From: Sphaerisporangium rubeum
Lineage (GTDB): Bacteria > Actinomycetota > Actinomycetes > Streptosporangiales > Streptosporangiaceae
NCBI RefSeq assembly: GCF_014207705.1
Contig: NZ_JACHIU010000001.1
Coordinates: 248,001 to 312,000, forward strand
Reading direction: 5' to 3'
Length of the DNA stretch: 64,000 nucleotides
Position numbers and translations under genes: made by a program. Below, piece by piece: positions 8,661 through 20,350 of the stretch. Position 1 is the stretch's first letter; every line of letters begins with the position of its first letter. The notes under the pieces were generated by a model that was not told the origin of the DNA, did no database searches, and worked only from the letters and a program-made list of their open reading frames with translations.

Positions 8661-9122
8661 TCACGCGGGGCCGACGCGGCGGCCGGTGACGCGCGTCGGC
8701 GTGACACGGACGTACAGGTCGCGGTCGCCGCCGGCCCAGGGCCGCACCGGCACGTCGGCCGTCCAGCGCACCTCGTCGGCGGTCACCTGGTGGAAGGGCC
8801 CCTGCACGAGGACGCTCCAGCCTTCCTCGCGGACGGGGTCGATCTCGTCCACCTCGAAGGCGATCTTGATATCCACGTTCCGCACACCTGTGCGCAGATC
8901 ACGGTCCATGACACCGCCGGCGCGGGTGCGGAACACGATCGCGCCGTCCACGACGCGGTAGTTCACCGGGAGGATCACCGGCCCGTCGGCGCCGCCGAAC
9001 GCGACCCGGCCGACCCCTCCAGGAGCGATCAGGCGCAGGCACTCCTCCTCGCCGAGCCGGTGCAGCGTGGCGCCGTCCGGCTCTCCGGTCGCGGCAAGGT
9101 CGAAGTTCGCCGTCTCAGCCAT
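8661..9122 (-). CDS. PPOx-like (flavin/F420-binding split barrel) protein
   Basis: 153 residues from the ATG at 9122, which follows GGAAAGGA. It shares its layout with the genes at 6399 and 19902: LGEEECLRLIAPGGVGRVAF, DGPVILPVNYRVVDGAIVFRT, KIAFEVDEIDPVREEGWSVLVQG and a C-terminal RVTPTRVTGRRV. It is closest to the protein at 19902-20336, with which it shares the ILPVNY and TR[VI]TGRRV blocks. Probably a small redox/flavin-handling protein of the hypoxic response; the ligand is not decidable from sequence. Two DosR-like boxes lie 86-135 bp upstream, between it and the divergent DoxX-like gene. Confidence 0.85.
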   Translation of the reverse strand: MAETANFDLAATGEPDGATLHRLGEEECLRLIAPGGVGRVAFGGADGPVILPVNYRVVDGAIVFRTRAGGVMDRDLRTGVRNVDIKIAFEVDEIDPVREEGWSVLVQGPFHQVTADEVRWTADVPVRPWAGGDRDLYVRVTPTRVTGRRVGPA

Positions 9123-9207
9123 CGGATCGTCCTTTCCGTCATCTCTACGGGCCTCAGTCTCCCCGGCGGGAACCGGCCTCCGGCACCGCCGATCGGCACC
9201 ACCCGGC

Positions 9208-9257
9208 AGGACTTTCGGCCCTGAGCGCACCGGGCCGGTCCAGGGGCCGAAAGTCCC
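9208..9257. promoter_or_regulatory. Pair of DosR-like boxes in a divergent promoter
   Basis: Box 1 is AGGACTTTCGGCCC at 9208-9221; box 2 is GGGCCGAAAGTCCC at 9244-9257. They are near mirror images spaced 36 bp apart. They lie between the PPOx gene (start 9122, minus) and the DoxX-like gene (start 9378, plus). Confidence 0.65.
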
Positions 9258-9377
9258 ACGCGGGACAGGTCTTGCGGCGACAGGTCAGGAGCCCTCCAGC
9301 CCTAAGCCAAATCTCGGCAAAGCGATGAGATTCGAGGTGTGAGAACACGACAGAAACCGCTCTGAAAGGGGCTGACG

Positions 9378-9932
9378 ATGGCCACCACCCAGGGACGTCA
9401 CAACGTCCACACCTCCCACGCGATCGGTTCGCAGGCGCCGGCCACGGCGCGCACGGTGGACTACGTCTGGGCCGTCGCACGCATCGCCATCGGCTGGGTC
9501 TTCCTCTGGGCCTTCCTGGACAAGCTCTTCGGCTGGGGTTTCGCCACCCCCGCCGCGAAGGCCTGGGTCAACGGCGGCAGCCCCACCACCGGCTTCCTCA
9601 AAGGCACCGGTGAGAACGCGCTCGGCGGCTTCTTCTCCGGCCTCGCCGGCCAGCCGTGGGTCGACTGGCTGTTCATGCTCGGCCTCCTCGGCATCGGCGC
9701 GGCCCTCGTCCTCGGCGCCGGGATCCGCATCGCCGCCGGCGCCGGCACCGTCCTGCTGGTCCTCATGTGGGCCGCCGAACTCCCCCTGGCGAACAACCCC
9801 TTCATGGACGAGCACCTGATCTACGCCGTCGTCCTGATCGGCCTCGCGCTCGCCTCGGCCGGCGACACCCTCGGCATCGGCGCCTGGTGGTCGCGCACCG
9901 CCTTGGTCCAGAAGTACCCGGTCCTCAAGTAG
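9378..9932 (+). CDS. DoxX/DoxD-like integral membrane protein
   Basis: 184 residues. The ATG at 9378 follows GAAAGGGG. After a hydrophilic N-terminus there are about four hydrophobic segments: residues 28-48 (WAVARIAIGWVFLWAFLDKLF), about 92-112, 118-135 and 148-168. The LWAFLDKLFGWG motif and the FSGLAGQPWVDWLFMLGLLGIG block are typical of DoxX/TQO-small-subunit-like proteins. In related organisms such proteins accompany redox or oxidative-stress membrane complexes; the partner here is unknown. A strong terminator follows directly, so it appears to be a single-gene unit under the two DosR-like boxes at 9208-9257. Confidence 0.8.
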   Translation: MATTQGRHNVHTSHAIGSQAPATARTVDYVWAVARIAIGWVFLWAFLDKLFGWGFATPAAKAWVNGGSPTTGFLKGTGENALGGFFSGLAGQPWVDWLFMLGLLGIGAALVLGAGIRIAAGAGTVLLVLMWAAELPLANNPFMDEHLIYAVVLIGLALASAGDTLGIGAWWSRTALVQKYPVLK

Positions 9933-9938
9933 CCCGCC

Positions 9939-9984
9939 GCCGCGCCGCCTCCCGTCCGCACCGGACGGCAGGCGGCGCGGCTTT
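9939..9984 (+). terminator. Strong intrinsic terminator
   Basis: A 20-bp stem with one mismatch (9939-9958 with 9962-9981), a 3-nt loop and TTT follows the DoxX-like gene. Confidence 0.85.
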
Positions 9985-10009
9985 CGACACCAGGGAAAGG
10001 AGAGGCGCC

Positions 10010-10516
10010 ATGCACGCGCTCATCGTGTACGAGTCGATGTTCGGCAACACCAAGACCATCGCCGAGGAGGTCGCGCGCGGTCTCGCGACCCGCATGACCG
10101 TCGGCCTCCAGGAGGTCGGCACCGCGCCACCCGGACTCCCCGATGACGTCACCCTTCTCGTCGTCGGCGGCCCCACGCACGCGTTCGGCATGACCCGCAC
10201 CACCACTCGCGCATCCGCGCGGCAGCAGGCGGACGGCCCGCTGGTCTCTCCCGGCGAAGGCATCAGGGAGTGGCTGTCGGCGCTGCGGGTGAACCGTCCG
10301 GTCGCGGCGGTCGCGTTCGACACCAAGGTCCGCGCCGCGCTGTCGGGGTCGGCGGCCAAAGGTGCGCACAAGGCGCTGCGCAGGCACGGCCTGCACCCCG
10401 CCGCGCCACCCATGAGCTTCTACGTCACCGGCACCAAAGGCCCGCTGGATGCGGCGGAGCAAAGCCGTGCTCGCGAGTGGGGCGAGTCGCTCGCCACTGC
10501 TCTGGCGATCGCCTGA
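10010..10516 (+). CDS. Flavodoxin family protein
   Basis: 168 residues from the ATG at 10010, behind GGAAAGGAGAGG. The N-terminus MHALIVYESMFGNTKTIAEEVARGL is a flavodoxin FMN-phosphate loop. VVGGPTHAFGM is the second FMN-contacting loop, and VAFDTKVRA...PMSFYVTGTKGPL completes the fold. It is a soluble electron carrier or flavin-dependent reductase. Because radical-SAM pyruvate formate-lyase activase (20351-21142) needs a low-potential electron donor and flavodoxin serves this role in Escherichia coli, it could be that donor here. This is inference from shared locus only. Confidence 0.85.
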   Translation: MHALIVYESMFGNTKTIAEEVARGLATRMTVGLQEVGTAPPGLPDDVTLLVVGGPTHAFGMTRTTTRASARQQADGPLVSPGEGIREWLSALRVNRPVAAVAFDTKVRAALSGSAAKGAHKALRRHGLHPAAPPMSFYVTGTKGPLDAAEQSRAREWGESLATALAIA

Positions 10517-10585
10517 CACCCACCGGTCGCACCCCGATCCCCTGCCACCCGCACGTCTCGCGGCGACATCCACCTTGAGGAGGCG

Positions 10586-11092
10586 ATGATGAGGAACCGA
10601 CATGTGATCGCGGTGGGAGTCGACGGCTCGGACGCCGCGGAGGCCGCGCTGCTGTGGGCCGCACGGGAGGCCTACCAGCGAGGTGGCGTCCTTCTCGTCC
10701 TGCACGCGTGGAACCGTCACCTGCGGCCACCGGCGCCGTACGCTCCCGTGCCGGGGCCGGACGACGAGCACAGGGCCGGGATGCGGCTGCTCGAACGGTC
10801 GGTGGACATGGTCGGCGCCGGGTTTCCCGGCCTGCCGGTCAGGACCGTGCTCAGCGGGCTCAGGCCGGAGCAGGCGCTGACCGGGGTGACCGGCGCCGAT
10901 CTGCTCGTCCTTGGTTCGGCGGCACAGCAACCGGGGGACGGACGCCTTGGGGCCGTGCTGCTGGCCTGCCTGCGGTGGCCTCCTTGTCCGGTGGTGGTCG
11001 TGCAGACGCCGGCGTGTACGTCGCCGGCCGGTGGCTCGTCCGCTCACGGGTCCGCCACGCGTGCCAGGCGCCGCGGGATCCGTGTCCACTGA
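10586..11092 (+). CDS. Universal stress protein, single domain
   Basis: 168 residues; ATG at 10586 (or 10589) after GAGGAGG. One UspA-like domain: VIAVGVDGSDAAEAALLWAAREA at the N-terminus and DLLVLGSAAQQPGDGRLGAVLLACLRWPPCPVVVVQ at the C-terminus. The ATP-binding G-2x-G-9x-G-S motif is degraded (GSAAQQPGDGRLGAV), so nucleotide binding is uncertain. A basic tail (RARRRGIRVH) follows. It is 24 bp upstream of the cation ATPase gene and probably co-transcribed with it, as Usp and CtpF-type ATPases are linked in mycobacterial dormancy regulons. Confidence 0.85.
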   Translation: MMRNRHVIAVGVDGSDAAEAALLWAAREAYQRGGVLLVLHAWNRHLRPPAPYAPVPGPDDEHRAGMRLLERSVDMVGAGFPGLPVRTVLSGLRPEQALTGVTGADLLVLGSAAQQPGDGRLGAVLLACLRWPPCPVVVVQTPACTSPAGGSSAHGSATRARRRGIRVH

Positions 11093-11116
11093 CAGTACGA
11101 ACGATCGAAGGTTGGC

Positions 11117-13837
<2,721 letters not shown>

Positions 13838-13879
13838 AGAGCCTTCGGTCCCAGCGGTCACCCGGTGAGGGAGAACGTC

Positions 13880-13911
13880 GGAAGGACCCGCCGGTGAAGG
13901 CGGGTCCTTCC
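13880..13911. terminator. Terminator between the ATPase and the convergent hsp20 gene
   Basis: A perfect 13-bp stem (13880-13892 with 13899-13911) with loop GGTGAA. It lies between convergent stop codons and can serve both strands. Confidence 0.85.
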
Positions 13912-13921
13912 GTATGGATTG

Positions 13922-14347
13922 TCAGTGCTTGGTGGGCTTCGGGGTGGTCACGGGGATGCGGGTGGTGGCGTCCTTGGGTTCGGTGAGCTTGACGGTGATC
14001 TGGAGGATGCCGTTGTCGTAGGCGGCGGTGACGTCCTTCTCGTCGGCGGACGGGGGGAGGGTGATCGAGCGGGTCAGGGTGCCGTAGCGGAACTCGGTGC
14101 GGGTGACGTCGGTCTGCTCCTGGTGGCGTTCGGCGTGGACGGTCAGGACGCCGCCGCCGACGGTGACCTCGATGTCCTTGGCGGGGTCGACGCCGGGGAG
14201 TTCCACGCGCAGGACGTACTCGCCGTCCTTGACGTAGTCCTCGAAGCGCAGGGGCTGAGACATCGGACGGAGACCGAAGAAGGGGGCCTCCAGCAGGTCG
14301 ACGATCTCGGGGATGAATCCCTTTTCCCGGCGAGTGAGCGTGCTCAT
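13922..14347 (-). CDS. Hsp20/alpha-crystallin small heat-shock protein
   Basis: 141 residues from the ATG at 14347, after AAGGAGGTGGAG. The alpha-crystallin domain spans about 35-130: FEDYVKDGEYVLRVELPGVDPAKDIEVTVGGGVLTVHAER, FRYGTLTRSITLP, then DNGILQITVKL with the I-x-I/V contact near the tail. This is a cytosolic holdase of the HspX (Rv2031c) type, a classic hypoxia/dormancy protein. It lies downstream of ppdK on the same strand with a 98-bp gap, which holds a weak DosR-like box, so it probably has its own promoter. Confidence 0.92.
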   Translation of the reverse strand: MSTLTRREKGFIPEIVDLLEAPFFGLRPMSQPLRFEDYVKDGEYVLRVELPGVDPAKDIEVTVGGGVLTVHAERHQEQTDVTRTEFRYGTLTRSITLPPSADEKDVTAAYDNGILQITVKLTEPKDATTRIPVTTPKPTKH

Positions 14348-14414
14348 CGCTCCACCTCCTTGTGGATGGATGGGTGTTCGATTCCATTCGACCGCCTGAG
14401 GCGGGTGGCGCGTA

Positions 14415-14428
14415 GAGCCGGAAGGCCC
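14415..14428. promoter_or_regulatory. Weak DosR-like site GAGCCGGAAGGCCC
   Basis: It fits only the right half (GGCCC) of the island consensus well. It ends 67 bp upstream of the hsp20 start; low-confidence member of the set. Confidence 0.3.
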
Positions 14429-14445
14429 GCCCCAGGCGGCGATGG

Positions 14446-17169
14446 TCAGCGGGTGTCGGAGGTACTGGTCCGGTGCGGCAGTGCGGCTCGGCCGGCTTCG
14501 AGGCGCGCGACCGGGACGCGGAACGGGGAGCAGGAGACGTAGTCCAGGTCGGTCTCGTGGAAGAACCACACCGACGCGGGGTCGCCGCCGTGTTCGCCGC
14601 AGACGCCGGTGGTCAGGTCGGGCCTCGCCGCGCGGCCCTCGGCCACGGCGAGTTCCACCAGGCGGCCCACGCCGTGCCTGTCGATGGTCTCGAAGGGGGA
14701 GGCGGTGAGGATGCCGAGGCGCATGTAGGCCGGGAAAATGGTGCCTTCCACGTCGTCGCGGGAGAATCCCCAGGTCATCTGGGTCAGGTCGTTGGTGCCG
14801 AAGGAGAAGAACTCGGCCTCACCGGCGATCTCGCCGGCGGTCAGCGCGGCACGCGGCACCTCGATCATGGTGCCGACGGGGACGCAGGGGAAGCCACCGG
14901 CCGGCAGTCCGGGTTCGGTGTCGGTGGTGGTCGGCGCGCGTCCGGATTTCGCGTTGACGCCGGCCGGCACCTGTTCGGCTTCGGCCTTGACGGCGGCCAG
15001 TACGCGTTCGGCTTCCGCTTTGACGGCGGACAGTTCTCTGACGTCGCCGACGAGCGGGACCATGATCTCGGGACGGGGGTCGCCGCCGGCGCGCACCCGT
15101 TCGGCGGCGGCCTCGGCGATGGCGCGGACCTGCATGGCGAACAGGCCGGGGACCACCAGGCCGAGACGCACGCCGCGCAGTCCGAGCATCGGGTTGCTCT
15201 CGTGCAGCCGGCGGACGGCGGCCAGCAGCTTGCGTTCGTGGTCGCTCGTGGCGCCGAGGAGGTCCTCCAGCGACGGCAGGAACTCGTGCAGCGGCGGGTC
15301 GAGCAGCCGGATCGTCACCGGCAGGCCGTCCATCTCGGTGAGGATGCCGATGAAGTCGGCGCGCTGGAGGGGGAGCAGCGCGTCGAGCGCCTCCTCGACC
15401 TCCTGCTCGCCTTCGGCGACGATCAGCCGTTCCACCAGCGCGCGTCGTTCGCCGAGGAACATGTGCTCGGTGCGGCACAGGCCGATCCCGGCGGCGCCGA
15501 ACCGCCTGGCGCGCGCGGCGTCCTGCGGGGTGTCGGCGTTGGCCCGCACCTCCAGGCGGCGCACGGCGTCGGCGTGCGTCACCAGGCGGTGCACCGCCGT
15601 CACCAGCGGCCCGGACTCCGCGTCCAGGCCGTGGTCGAAGTAGCCCGCGACGGGGGACGGCCGCACCGGCAGCTCGCCGAGGTAGATCTCGCCGGTCGCG
15701 CCGTCCACGGAGATCAGGTCGCCTTCGCGGACGACCACGTCGCCGGCGCGCAGCTCGCGGTGCTCCTCGTCCACCACCACCGGCGCGCCGCAGACACAGG
15801 CGCGGCCCATGCCGCGTGCCACCACGGCGGCGTGCGAGGTCTTGCCGCCGCGGCCGGTCAGGATGCCACGTGCGGCGATCATGCCGGGGAGGTCGTCGGG
15901 GTTGGTCTCCTCGCGGACCAGGACGACAGGGCCGTGCGCGGCGGCGGCGCGGCGTGCGTCGAACACCGCACGGCCGGTGGCCGCGCCTGGGGAGGCCGGC
16001 ACGCCGGTCGCGACGGGGACGGGGCCGCCGGACAGGTCGAACCGGGGGAACATGAGCCGCGCGAGCCCGGCGCCGTCGACGCGGCGCAGCGCCTCGTCCA
16101 GGTCGATGACACCTTCGTCGACGAGCTGGGCCGCGACGGTGAAGGCCGCCGCCGCGGTGCGCTTGCCGACCCGGGTCTGGAGCAGCCACAGCCGGCCGTC
16201 CTCGATGGTGAACTCGATGTCGCACAGGTCGCGGTAGCGGCGTTCCAGCAGGTCCATGGCATGGGTCAGCTCGCCGAAGGACCGCGGGTCGAGGTGGGCC
16301 AGTTCGTGCAGGGGCAGCGTGTCGCGGACGCCGGCGACGACGTCCTCACCTTGCGCGTCCGGCAGGTAGTCGCCGTAGACGCCGCGCGCGCCGGTGGCCG
16401 GGTCGCGGGTGAACGCGACGCCGGTGCCGGAGGAGGGGCCGCGGTTGCCGTACACCATGGCCATGACGTTGACGGCGGTGCCGAGGTCGTCGGGGATGTG
16501 CTCGGCGCGGCGGTACACCTCGGCCCGTTCGGTGTTCCAGGACCGGAACACCGCGAGCACGGCGCCGGTGAGCTGGTCGCGGGGGTCCTGCGGGAAGGGT
16601 TCGCCGGTGTGCCGCAGGTAGATGAACCGGTACTCCTCGACGAGGTCCCGCAGGTCCGCGACACCGAGACCGGAGTCGGCGGTCACGCCGGCCGTGCGAC
16701 GCCGTTCGGCCAGCGCGCGTTCGAAGTCGTCGTGCGGCACGCCGGCCACCGTGGCGCCGTACATCGCGATGAGGCGCCGGTAGCAGTCCCAGGCGAAGCG
16801 CTCACCGGCCGCCGCGAGGCCGTGGACCGTGGTGTCGTTGAGGCCGATGTCCAGGATCGTGTCCATCATCCCCGGCATGGAGAACTTCCCGCCGGAACGC
16901 ACCGACAGCAGCAGCGGGTCGGCGGCGTCGCCGAGGCGGCGGCCCATCGCCTCCTCCACGCGGCGCAGGTGGGCCGCCACCTCGTCCATCAGGCCCTCGG
17001 GGGCCTCGCCGAGTTTGAGGTAGGCCCGGCAGGCCTCGGTGGTGATCGTGAAACCCGGCGGGACGGGAAGCCCCATCCGGGTCATCTCGGCGAGGTTCGC
17101 CCCCTTACCGCCGAGCAGGTCCCGCATGTCCTTGTCGCCGTCCGCGAAGTCGTACACGAAGGTCCGCAT
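14446..17169 (-). CDS. ppdK: Pyruvate, phosphate dikinase
   Basis: 907 residues. The N-terminal ATP-grasp part contains GGKGANLAEMTRMGLPVPPGFTITT, SVRSGGKFSMPGMMDTILDIGLN and NRGPSSGTGVAFTRDP. The phosphohistidine domain has GRGGKTSHAAVVARGMG (His446), and the C-terminal PEP-binding barrel has GTMIEVPRAALTAGEIAGEAEFFSFGTNDLTQMTWGFSRDD and GVCGEHGGDP. The enzyme interconverts pyruvate + ATP + Pi with PEP + AMP + PPi; run toward pyruvate it salvages PPi to make ATP under energy limitation (inference for this locus). It lies 15 bp downstream of adhE, so the two form an operon. A tandem 11-codon repeat insert (14954-15040) precedes the VGTMIEVP block. Confidence 0.95.
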   Translation of the reverse strand: MRTFVYDFADGDKDMRDLLGGKGANLAEMTRMGLPVPPGFTITTEACRAYLKLGEAPEGLMDEVAAHLRRVEEAMGRRLGDAADPLLLSVRSGGKFSMPGMMDTILDIGLNDTTVHGLAAAGERFAWDCYRRLIAMYGATVAGVPHDDFERALAERRRTAGVTADSGLGVADLRDLVEEYRFIYLRHTGEPFPQDPRDQLTGAVLAVFRSWNTERAEVYRRAEHIPDDLGTAVNVMAMVYGNRGPSSGTGVAFTRDPATGARGVYGDYLPDAQGEDVVAGVRDTLPLHELAHLDPRSFGELTHAMDLLERRYRDLCDIEFTIEDGRLWLLQTRVGKRTAAAAFTVAAQLVDEGVIDLDEALRRVDGAGLARLMFPRFDLSGGPVPVATGVPASPGAATGRAVFDARRAAAAHGPVVLVREETNPDDLPGMIAARGILTGRGGKTSHAAVVARGMGRACVCGAPVVVDEEHRELRAGDVVVREGDLISVDGATGEIYLGELPVRPSPVAGYFDHGLDAESGPLVTAVHRLVTHADAVRRLEVRANADTPQDAARARRFGAAGIGLCRTEHMFLGERRALVERLIVAEGEQEVEEALDALLPLQRADFIGILTEMDGLPVTIRLLDPPLHEFLPSLEDLLGATSDHERKLLAAVRRLHESNPMLGLRGVRLGLVVPGLFAMQVRAIAEAAAERVRAGGDPRPEIMVPLVGDVRELSAVKAEAERVLAAVKAEAEQVPAGVNAKSGRAPTTTDTEPGLPAGGFPCVPVGTMIEVPRAALTAGEIAGEAEFFSFGTNDLTQMTWGFSRDDVEGTIFPAYMRLGILTASPFETIDRHGVGRLVELAVAEGRAARPDLTTGVCGEHGGDPASVWFFHETDLDYVSCSPFRVPVARLEAGRAALPHRTSTSDTR
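14954..15040 (-). repeat. 33-bp coding tandem repeat in ppdK
   Basis: Copies at 14954-14986 and 14987-15019, plus a partial copy from 15020. In protein order (minus strand) they read AVKAEAERVLA, AVKAEAEQVPA and GVNAKSGRAPT, followed by a Pro/Gly-rich stretch. Ordinary PPDKs have only a short linker here. Confidence 0.8.
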
Positions 17170-17184
17170 CGCGAGTCGCCTCCT

Positions 17185-19725
17185 TCACTTGGTGCCGTAG
17201 TACGCCGCGCGCATGAGGTTCCGCATGTCGTCGAGCATCGGCATGCGCGGGTTGGCCGGCGCGCACTGGTCCTCGTAGGCGTTGCGTGCCTGCTCGGGGA
17301 GCCGCGCCAGGAAGTCCTGCTCGTCCACGCCGAGCGCCTGGAAGGACGGCTCGATGCCGGCGGCGTCCCTGAGCCGTTCGACGGCCGCGGCGAGTTCCTC
17401 GGCGCCGCCGTCGATGCCGAGCGCCTTGGCGATCTCGGCGAACCGCTCGGGGGCCCGGTAGTGCTCGTACTTGGGCCAGCCGGTCGGCTTGGCGGGGACC
17501 GTGCCGTTGTAGCGGATGACGTGGGGGAGCAGGACCGCGTTGGTGCGGCCGTGCGCGATGTGGAAGGTCGCGCCGAGGGTGTGCGACATGGCGTGCACGA
17601 TGCCGAGGAAGGCGTTGCCGAACGCCATGCCGGCGATGGTGCCGGCGTTGTGCATGTGCTCGCGTGCCTTGGGGTCGGCGGCGCCGTGCCGTACGGCGCG
17701 CTCCAGGTTGGCGAAGACGAGCTTGACGGCGTGCAGCGCGAGGCCGTCGGTGTAGTCGCTGGCGTACACCGAGACGTACGCCTCGATGGCGTGGGTCAGC
17801 GCGTCGAAGCCGCTGTCGGCGGTGACCACGGCCGGCAGGTCGGCGGCGAGCACGGGGTCGATGATCGCGACGGTCGGGGTGAGCGCGTAGTCGGCGAGGG
17901 GGTACTTCTTGCCGGTCGCGGTGTCGGTGATGACGGCGAACGGGGTGACCTCCGCGCCGGTGCCGGACGTGGTCGGCACGCACACCAGCCGGGCCCGCGC
18001 GCCGAGCGGCGGGAACCTGAAGGCGCGTTTGCGGATGTCGAAGAACTTCTGCCGCATGTCGGCGAAGACGACCTCGGGGTGCTCGTACCGCAGCCACATG
18101 ACCTTGGCGGCGTCCATCGCCGATCCACCGCCGAGCGCGATGATCGTGTCGGGGTGGAAGGCGCGCATGAGCTCGGCGCCGCGGTCGACGGTGGCGACGC
18201 TCGGCTCGGGCTCGACGTCGTCGATGATCTGCAGCGCGACCCGTTCCGGCCGCCGGCCGAGCACGGTGATGATCCGGTCGACGTAGCCGAGCCGGGTCAT
18301 GGTGGCGTCGGTCACCACGGTGACCCGGTGGACGTCCGGCATGTCGGCGAGGTACCTGACGGCGTGCGGCTCGAAGTAGATCTTCGGCGGCACCTTGAAC
18401 CACTGGAGGTTGTTGGTGCGCCGTCCGATGCGCTTGATGTTGAGCAGGTCCACGGCAGAGACGTTGTGCGAGACGGAGTTGCGGCCGTAGCTGCCGCAGC
18501 CGAGCGTCAGCGACGGGACGAACGCGTTGTAGATGTCGCCGATGCCCCCCTGCGACGAGGGTGCGTTCCAGATGATCCGCACCGCCTTGACCCGTTCGCC
18601 GAACTCCTCGGCGAGCCCCGCGTCCTCGGTGTGGACGGCGGCGCTGTGGCCGAGGCCGCCGAACTCGACCATGCGCTCGGCGAGCACGATGCCTTCCTCG
18701 CGGCCGCTCGCCGTGAGCACGGCCAGCACCGGACACAGCTTCTCCCTGGTCAGCGGCTCGGCCGGCCCGACCTCCGCCACCTCGGCGAGGATGATCGAGG
18801 TGTCCCGCGGCACCTCGAACCCGGCCATGCGCGCCACCTCGTGCGCGGTGCGGCCGACGACATCGGCGTTGAGCGCTCCGGTGCCGAACAGCAACTCCTC
18901 AAGCAGGTGCTTCTCCTTGGGGGTGGCGAGGTGCGCGTGCAGGCGGGTGAACTCGGTCAGCGCCTCGTCGCGGACGGCGGCGTCGATGATGACGGCCTGC
19001 TCGGAGGCGCACACCATGCCGTTGTCGAAGGACTTGCTCAAGACGATGTCGTTGACGGCCCTGCGCAGGTCGGCGGTGCGCTCGACGTACGCGGGAACGT
19101 TGCCGGGGCCGACGCCGAGCGCCGGTTTGCCGGCCGAGTACGCGGCCCGCACCATGCCGGCGCCGCCGGTCGCGAGGATCGTCGCGACGCCGTCGTGGCG
19201 CATCAGCGCGGCGGTCGCGTCGAGCGACGGCTCGGTGATCCACTGAATGCAGTGCTCGGGTGCTCCGGCGGCGACCGCGGCGTCCCGTACGGCGGTGGCC
19301 GCCGCGACGCTGCACTCCTGCGCGGAGGGGTGGAAGGCGAAGACGATCGGGTTGCGCGTCTTCAGCGCGATCAGCGCCTTGAAGACCGTGGTGGACGTCG
19401 GGTTGGTCACCGGGGTGATGCCGGCGACGACCCCCACCGGCTCGGCGATCTCCACCAGGCCGCTGATGTCGTCCCGCGCGACGACGCCGACCGTCTTCAG
19501 CGTCGCCATGCTGTTGGTCACGTGTTCACAGGCGAAGATGTTCTTCACGGCCTTGTCCTCGAACACCCCGCGTCCGGTCTCCTCGACCGCGAGTTCGGCG
19601 AGTGCCGCGTGCTCGTCGAGGGCCGCCACCGACGCCTTCTTCACGATGTGGTCGATCTGCTCCTGCGTGAAGGCCGCGTACTCGTCGAGGGCCTTGAGTG
19701 CGTTTTCCACCAGTAAGTCGATCAT
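17185..19725 (-). CDS. adhE: Bifunctional acetaldehyde-CoA/alcohol dehydrogenase
   Basis: 846 residues from the ATG at 19725 (an upstream GTG at 19737 adds MTGD; GAGG lies 11 nt from the ATG). Residues 1-430 form the aldehyde dehydrogenase half, with catalytic C239 in [14 protein letters not shown]. Residues about 445-846 form the iron-dependent alcohol dehydrogenase half, with [37 protein letters not shown] and the metal-binding His cluster [22 protein letters not shown]. It reduces acetyl-CoA through acetaldehyde to ethanol, consuming two NADH, and so regenerates NAD+ without oxygen. First gene of an adhE-ppdK operon. A weak DosR-like site lies 100 bp upstream (19825-19838). Confidence 0.95.
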   Translation of the reverse strand: MIDLLVENALKALDEYAAFTQEQIDHIVKKASVAALDEHAALAELAVEETGRGVFEDKAVKNIFACEHVTNSMATLKTVGVVARDDISGLVEIAEPVGVVAGITPVTNPTSTTVFKALIALKTRNPIVFAFHPSAQECSVAAATAVRDAAVAAGAPEHCIQWITEPSLDATAALMRHDGVATILATGGAGMVRAAYSAGKPALGVGPGNVPAYVERTADLRRAVNDIVLSKSFDNGMVCASEQAVIIDAAVRDEALTEFTRLHAHLATPKEKHLLEELLFGTGALNADVVGRTAHEVARMAGFEVPRDTSIILAEVAEVGPAEPLTREKLCPVLAVLTASGREEGIVLAERMVEFGGLGHSAAVHTEDAGLAEEFGERVKAVRIIWNAPSSQGGIGDIYNAFVPSLTLGCGSYGRNSVSHNVSAVDLLNIKRIGRRTNNLQWFKVPPKIYFEPHAVRYLADMPDVHRVTVVTDATMTRLGYVDRIITVLGRRPERVALQIIDDVEPEPSVATVDRGAELMRAFHPDTIIALGGGSAMDAAKVMWLRYEHPEVVFADMRQKFFDIRKRAFRFPPLGARARLVCVPTTSGTGAEVTPFAVITDTATGKKYPLADYALTPTVAIIDPVLAADLPAVVTADSGFDALTHAIEAYVSVYASDYTDGLALHAVKLVFANLERAVRHGAADPKAREHMHNAGTIAGMAFGNAFLGIVHAMSHTLGATFHIAHGRTNAVLLPHVIRYNGTVPAKPTGWPKYEHYRAPERFAEIAKALGIDGGAEELAAAVERLRDAAGIEPSFQALGVDEQDFLARLPEQARNAYEDQCAPANPRMPMLDDMRNLMRAAYYGTK

Positions 19726-19824
19726 GTCGCCGGTCACCTCGGGGGACGGGTCGGTGGTCCTGTGGACACCTCAAGCATCTCGATCAACGGGGCCGGGCAC
19801 CGGAGGCGTTAGGCACCGGCGGGG

Positions 19825-19898
19825 AGGACCTTGGACATGTCCGGGAGACCCGCCGCGCGCCGGGGAAGGTAAGGGGGCCGCCGGGGGGAATAGGTCCC
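19825..19898. promoter_or_regulatory. Weak DosR-like sites in the adhE / PPOx divergent promoter
   Basis: AGGACCTTGGACAT at 19825-19838 and GGGGAATAGGTCCC at 19885-19898 each match one half of the consensus well. The interval separates adhE (start 19725, minus) from the PPOx gene (start 19902, plus); the second site abuts the PPOx start. Confidence 0.4.
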
Positions 19899-19901
19899 GT
19901 C

Positions 19902-20336
19902 ATGAAGGATCACGACACCGCACCCGTGTTTCGGGAACTGGATGTGGACGAGTGCCGCCGCCTGCTGGCGGAAGGCGTCATCGGACGGGTGGGCTTCAAC
20001 GGGCCGGACGGCCCGGTGGTGCTGCCGGTCAACTACACGATGGACGGCGACACGGTGCTGTTCCGCACCGGTTTCGGCGGCCCGATGGACGACAGCCTGG
20101 ACACCGGGGCCGCCGGCCTGGAGTTCAAGATCGCCTTCGAGGTCGACCACATCGACACGGCGGCCCGTGAGGGGTGGAGCGTGCTCGTCCAGGGAGCCGC
20201 GCACCGCGTCACCTCGGAGGACGAACTCGCGGCCGCGCGGGACGCGGCCGTGGAACCATGGGCCGGAGGTGAACGCGCGCTGCACATCCGTGTCGTGCCG
20301 ACCCGGATCACCGGCCGCCGGGTCCGCGGTTCGTAG
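19902..20336 (+). CDS. PPOx-like (flavin/F420-binding split barrel) protein
   Basis: 144 residues from the ATG at 19902. Blocks ELDVDECRRLLAEGVIGRVGF, DGPVVLPVNYTMDGDTVLFRT, KIAFEVDHIDTAAREGWSVLVQGAAHRV and the C-terminal VVPTRITGRRV match the paralogue at 8661-9122 closely. The predicted fold is the PPOx split barrel; the ligand and substrate are not known. It is divergent from adhE and ends 14 bp from the convergent stop of pflA, with no obvious terminator between them. Confidence 0.87.
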   Translation: MKDHDTAPVFRELDVDECRRLLAEGVIGRVGFNGPDGPVVLPVNYTMDGDTVLFRTGFGGPMDDSLDTGAAGLEFKIAFEVDHIDTAAREGWSVLVQGAAHRVTSEDELAAARDAAVEPWAGGERALHIRVVPTRITGRRVRGS

Positions 20337-20350
20337 CCCCGGGGTGCGCG

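Noticed and set aside
13839-13852. A GAGCCTTCGGTCCC match to the DosR-like pattern
   Set aside because: It lies between the convergent stops of the ATPase and hsp20 genes, where it cannot serve a promoter.
14473-19716. A very long open frame on the plus strand opposite ppdK and adhE
   Set aside because: It is exactly antisense to two well-recognised enzymes, has a Gly/Val/Asp/Arg-dominated composition without any motif, and is expected from extreme third-position GC bias.
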